A DNA stretch of 8,725 bases, taken from positions 1 to 8,725 of the forward strand of contig DKVI01000014.1 of NCBI GenBank assembly GCA_002491115.1, written 5' to 3'. Position 1 is the stretch's first letter. Every line of letters begins with the position of its first letter. Position numbers and translations under genes: made by a program. Shown here one piece after another: positions 6,392 to 8,725 of the stretch. This DNA comes from Lachnospiraceae bacterium UBA7182 (GTDB lineage Bacteria; Bacillota; Clostridia; Lachnospirales; Lachnospiraceae). The notes beneath the pieces were generated by a model. That model was not told the origin of the DNA. It worked only from the letters and a program-made list of their open reading frames with translations, and made no database searches.

Positions 6392-6430
6392 CCGCTTTGC
6401 GGCCGGTAGTCTGCTTTCTTTTTTTTCTTT
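6378..6430. terminator. Strong intrinsic terminator, probably bidirectional
   Basis: The arms AAGCAGGCT (6378-6386) and AGTCTGCTT (6408-6416) pair with one G-U. The inner segment continues as GCTGACCGC, a TTT loop and GCGGCCGGT with one mismatch and two G-U pairs, giving an 18-position stem. A T-rich run (TCTTTTTTTTCTTT) follows at 6417-6430. The 5' arm begins inside the last codons of prp. On the minus strand the same hairpin is followed by CTTTCTTTTCT, and the leftward gene stops at 6429-6431, so it probably terminates both transcripts. Confidence 0.9.
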
Positions 6431-8021
6431 ATTTCAGCCCGGTTACAGTCTGTGTCTGTTCACCGCCAATGTATTCCAACGAGATGGTATCTCCTTCTTT
6501 ATAACGGACAATCTGCGGATATTCTCCTACCGATACATCAAAAATCATATCTTTGCCGCTTATCACCACATAGTAATGGGAATTTCCTTCCAAAACCACC
6601 GGCGCGATGGTCTCGATGATTCCTGATACGCTCTCTCCTACTGCCGCTGCCCCGCTGGAAATGCCGTTGGTCTTTAACAGATTGATATATGCTTTCTCGC
6701 ACTCCGCCACCGTGTCGCCGATGGCCACATTCTGATACTTTTTAATATTGACCATGGCGTATTTTTTCACCAGGCCCGCCCCGTCTTTCAGGGCCATAAA
6801 ATAGGTCGGTTCCTCCGCCACATTTAAAAGCAGCGGAAACGTGGAACGATATCCTAAATTCTGCACCTGTCCTTCCGCGGAATTCATGGCGGAATACTCC
6901 TCCGCACCCGGGCAGGCATAATATTTGGCCTCCATCGTCCGCTGGTTCATCAGTACAAATCCTACGTTGGATTCGTCTCCGCTGACAGAAGTAATACCTG
7001 TGTATACCCACACGTCGTCTTTCATTGCCAGGTAATTGTAGCCGTCTGTGGTCTGTAAACATCCCTTCTGACTTAAAATGCTGTTGAAAAACCCGTTCAT
7101 ATACACGCCGTAATAATCATACAGTTCGATCAAAAGGTCCGCCGAATACACGGCATCCACCCACTGGGGACAATCCGCGATATCATAACAGTCTGTCTCG
7201 CCTGTGATGGCGTTGCAAAGTACCACCTTTCCGATGGTCTGTCCTCCGAACAGCCCGATATTAAACTTTTTCACCGGACAGATCCAATAGGGCGTGCCCT
7301 CCTCGTCGATCTCGAAACTTAACTGATCAAAAATGTAAGTCGGATACCGGAAGCGCAGATGGCGGTATATATTCCGGTTAAAATATTCCGACTGGGAATA
7401 TTTAATATAACCGTTTTGCAGGCGCACGCACTCTGTATTCTGGGTTGTCATATCAATCATAATATAAGCCGGAATCCCTTCGCTCATGTTGGTCAGCCAT
7501 TTGATGGGACTGGCGTACACAAGGGGTGTCACCCGCACAGGCTTTCCCTGAAAATTGACCTGGGTATACAGAGGACTGACCTCAAACTGGGATACCATAT
7601 CGATCAGAGAACCCATCTTCCGGTTGCCTAAAAGCGTCGCGGAGCTTTTATCCAGAAGGGGGATCTCATTATAATCCACCTCGGCGATATCTTCCGTAAA
7701 CGTTCCTTCTTCTACCGCCATCAGTTCATGATACTTTTTAGCGTTGACAATGGGCGAGGATAAGATTCCGCCTGCCACATAGATAATGATAAGAATGCTT
7801 GCCAGGATCAGGCCGATTTTCATCGGCGTAATCTCACGGATGGGATATCCCATACGGAAGCTTCTTGCGCTGCATAAAAAGGTAAGCACGACCACCAGCG
7901 ATAAGATAAACATCCAGAACCCGCTGGAATGGATATTTACAGCCGGAATCGTCACATAATAATAGACAGCCGCCGCAATCACGGCCACAAACGCCAGAAA
8001 AACTTTTGTCCTTGCTCTCAT
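6429..8021 (-). CDS. Conserved membrane-anchored protein of unknown function
   Basis: A 530-residue protein with three predicted membrane helices near the N-terminus (about 7-27, 34-51 and 69-88), then a soluble region of about 440 residues. The basic N-terminus and the basic 52-68 loop predict an N-in topology that places the large domain outside the cytoplasm. Conspicuous segments are LLDKSSATLLGNRKMGSLID, GTPYWICPVKKFNIGLFGGQ, TSVSGDESNVGFVLMNQRTM and TFPLLLNVAEEPTYFMALKD. They read as strongly conserved, and I recall similar proteins across Firmicutes without an assigned function. No catalytic motif, sortase signal or lipobox is seen. The C-terminal 80 or so residues look like a small beta-rich domain. 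The ATG follows GAGAGGAG by 4 nt, and a dedicated promoter lies at 8057-8085. Base composition matches the neighbours. Confidence 0.85.
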   Translation of the reverse strand: MRARTKVFLAFVAVIAAAVYYYVTIPAVNIHSSGFWMFILSLVVVLTFLCSARSFRMGYPIREITPMKIGLILASILIIIYVAGGILSSPIVNAKKYHELMAVEEGTFTEDIAEVDYNEIPLLDKSSATLLGNRKMGSLIDMVSQFEVSPLYTQVNFQGKPVRVTPLVYASPIKWLTNMSEGIPAYIMIDMTTQNTECVRLQNGYIKYSQSEYFNRNIYRHLRFRYPTYIFDQLSFEIDEEGTPYWICPVKKFNIGLFGGQTIGKVVLCNAITGETDCYDIADCPQWVDAVYSADLLIELYDYYGVYMNGFFNSILSQKGCLQTTDGYNYLAMKDDVWVYTGITSVSGDESNVGFVLMNQRTMEAKYYACPGAEEYSAMNSAEGQVQNLGYRSTFPLLLNVAEEPTYFMALKDGAGLVKKYAMVNIKKYQNVAIGDTVAECEKAYINLLKTNGISSGAAAVGESVSGIIETIAPVVLEGNSHYYVVISGKDMIFDVSVGEYPQIVRYKEGDTISLEYIGGEQTQTVTGLK

Positions 8022-8056
8022 GATGCTCCTCTCGTTCTTTGTAAATTCATTCCCTC

Positions 8057-8085
8057 ATTATACACGGTCTGCCTTGGAAAGACAA
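8057..8085 (-). promoter_or_regulatory. Leftward sigma-A promoter of the membrane protein gene
   Basis: On the minus strand TTGTCT (8085-8080) and TATAAT (8062-8057) are separated by 17 nt. Initiation near 8050 gives a leader of about 29 nt containing the GAGAGGAG ribosome binding site. There is no terminator between the acetyltransferase gene and this promoter, so readthrough from upstream is also possible. Confidence 0.75.
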
Positions 8086-8106
8086 CCAAAATATGAGAGC
8101 CGAAAT

Positions 8107-8595
8107 TTACGCCAGATACAGTTTCATATAAATGGCATGGTCCATGGGACTGTCATTATAGCGGGGAATCTCATAAAATCCGTATTTTTTATACAGGCGG
8201 ACGGCGCTCTGTAAAAAAGGCAGCGTATCCAGCAGCATATGCGTATATCCGATCTCCTTTGCGTCAGTTATGATCTGACTGACCAGCGCGTCCGCTATAT
8301 GCTTCTTCCTGAACTGCGGCCGTACATACAGGCGTTTCATCTCGCAGTTTTCTTCATCCATTTTTTTAAGACCGATACATCCCGCCGGCACCCCGTCCCA
8401 GAGCGCCAGATACAGCCTGCCCTTCGGCATCTGATATTTCACTTCCGGATGGTCCAGTTCCTCGTCATAGTTCTGCAGCTTCAGATATTCTTTAAAAGTT
8501 TCGTCCCCTTCTACCAGCATTTCCGTGTATTCGGAAAATAATGCATGAATCTCATCTGTGCGGGTGTATGCGGGTGTAATTTCCAAATTTTTCAT
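8107..8595 (-). CDS. GNAT-family N-acetyltransferase
   Basis: A 162-residue protein of the GNAT fold, which transfers an acetyl group from acetyl-CoA to an amine; the substrate cannot be told. Landmarks are LYLALWDGVPAGCIGLKKMD (strands 2-3, about 61-80), CEMKRLYVRPQFRKKHIADA (about 84-103, strand 4 and the CoA loop), LLDTLPFLQSAVRLYKKYGF (about 121-140, strand 5 and helix 4) and the terminal GFYEIP. In the CoA pyrophosphate loop the usual R-x-x-G-x-G/A reads R-K-K-H-I-A, so the central Gly is replaced by His 99. I chose the ATG at 8595, with AAAGG 10 nt upstream; the ATG at 8613 (six more residues) has no well-placed ribosome binding site but remains possible. It has its own promoter and is separated from the membrane protein gene by 85 nt. 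Confidence 0.88.
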   Translation of the reverse strand: MKNLEITPAYTRTDEIHALFSEYTEMLVEGDETFKEYLKLQNYDEELDHPEVKYQMPKGRLYLALWDGVPAGCIGLKKMDEENCEMKRLYVRPQFRKKHIADALVSQIITDAKEIGYTHMLLDTLPFLQSAVRLYKKYGFYEIPRYNDSPMDHAIYMKLYLA

Positions 8596-8656
8596 ACTTA
8601 CGCAGCCTTTCATACCTACATTTTCTTTCTCTTTCGATATCTTTTCTTTTTCCTTT

Positions 8657-8685
8657 ATTATATCCTATCACATAACAGAAGTCAA
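8657..8685 (-). promoter_or_regulatory. Leftward sigma-A promoter of the acetyltransferase gene
   Basis: On the minus strand TTGACT (8685-8680) and TATAAT (8662-8657) are separated by 17 nt. Initiation is expected near 8650, some 55 nt before the ATG at 8595 and 37 nt before the one at 8613. Beyond it, 8686-8725 holds nothing I can identify. Confidence 0.8.
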
Positions 8686-8725
8686 AAAATCCCGCCCCGG
8701 ACATAGGGTTGTTTCACGAAGGTTT

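Noticed and set aside
8686..8725. G+C-rich stretch followed by six T on the minus strand, resembling the tail of a terminator
   Set aside because: Only CCC/GGG could pair within the visible sequence, and the T run merges with the -35 box of the acetyltransferase promoter; the window ends before any upstream gene can be seen.
1..8725. CRISPR array, tRNA, rRNA, insertion sequence or phage genes
   Set aside because: I looked for regularly spaced repeats, transposase or integrase motifs and tRNA-like cloverleafs on both strands and saw none.

Overview
The window looks like chromosomal DNA of a Clostridia member, most likely a Lachnospiraceae-type gut anaerobe. The basis is a TIGR03960-type radical SAM protein next to its TIGR03936/DUF2344 partner, a short Rne/Rng ribonuclease, a Prp (YsxB) protease, an 'excisionase/HipA'-type kinase of the kind common in that family, and textbook sigma-A promoters and A/G-rich ribosome binding sites. 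This is recognition from memory; no database search was possible.

Layout. Bases 1-480 form an A+T-rich segment: a strong promoter, an intact small antitoxin gene, and the wreck of its PIN-domain toxin partner (start and end survive, the middle is deleted). From 490 the composition becomes balanced. A 118-aa Cys-rich small protein (490-846) ends at a hairpin terminator shared with a leftward HipA-like kinase gene (894-2117). Two strong promoters sit back to back at 2169-2237, one for the kinase and one for the rightward operon.

The core is a tightly packed four-gene rightward operon (2317-6391). It encodes a radical SAM protein with a second Cys cluster at its C-terminus, the radical-SAM-linked DUF2344 protein, an RNase E/G-family ribonuclease with a TTG start, and the L27-processing protease Prp. 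Every junction overlaps (26, 8 and 4 nt), so one mRNA with translational coupling is expected. The ribosomal protein genes rplU and rpmA that normally flank prp are absent. The operon closes with a strong terminator whose stem begins inside the prp coding region and which probably also serves the opposing gene.

The right third is leftward. It holds a 530-residue membrane-anchored protein of unknown function (6429-8021) and a GNAT acetyltransferase (8107-8595), each with its own well-formed promoter.

No CRISPR array, tRNA, rRNA, insertion sequence or phage module was seen. The most unusual items are the decayed toxin beside an intact antitoxin, the rng-prp junction without ribosomal protein genes, and the uncharacterised radical SAM pair.
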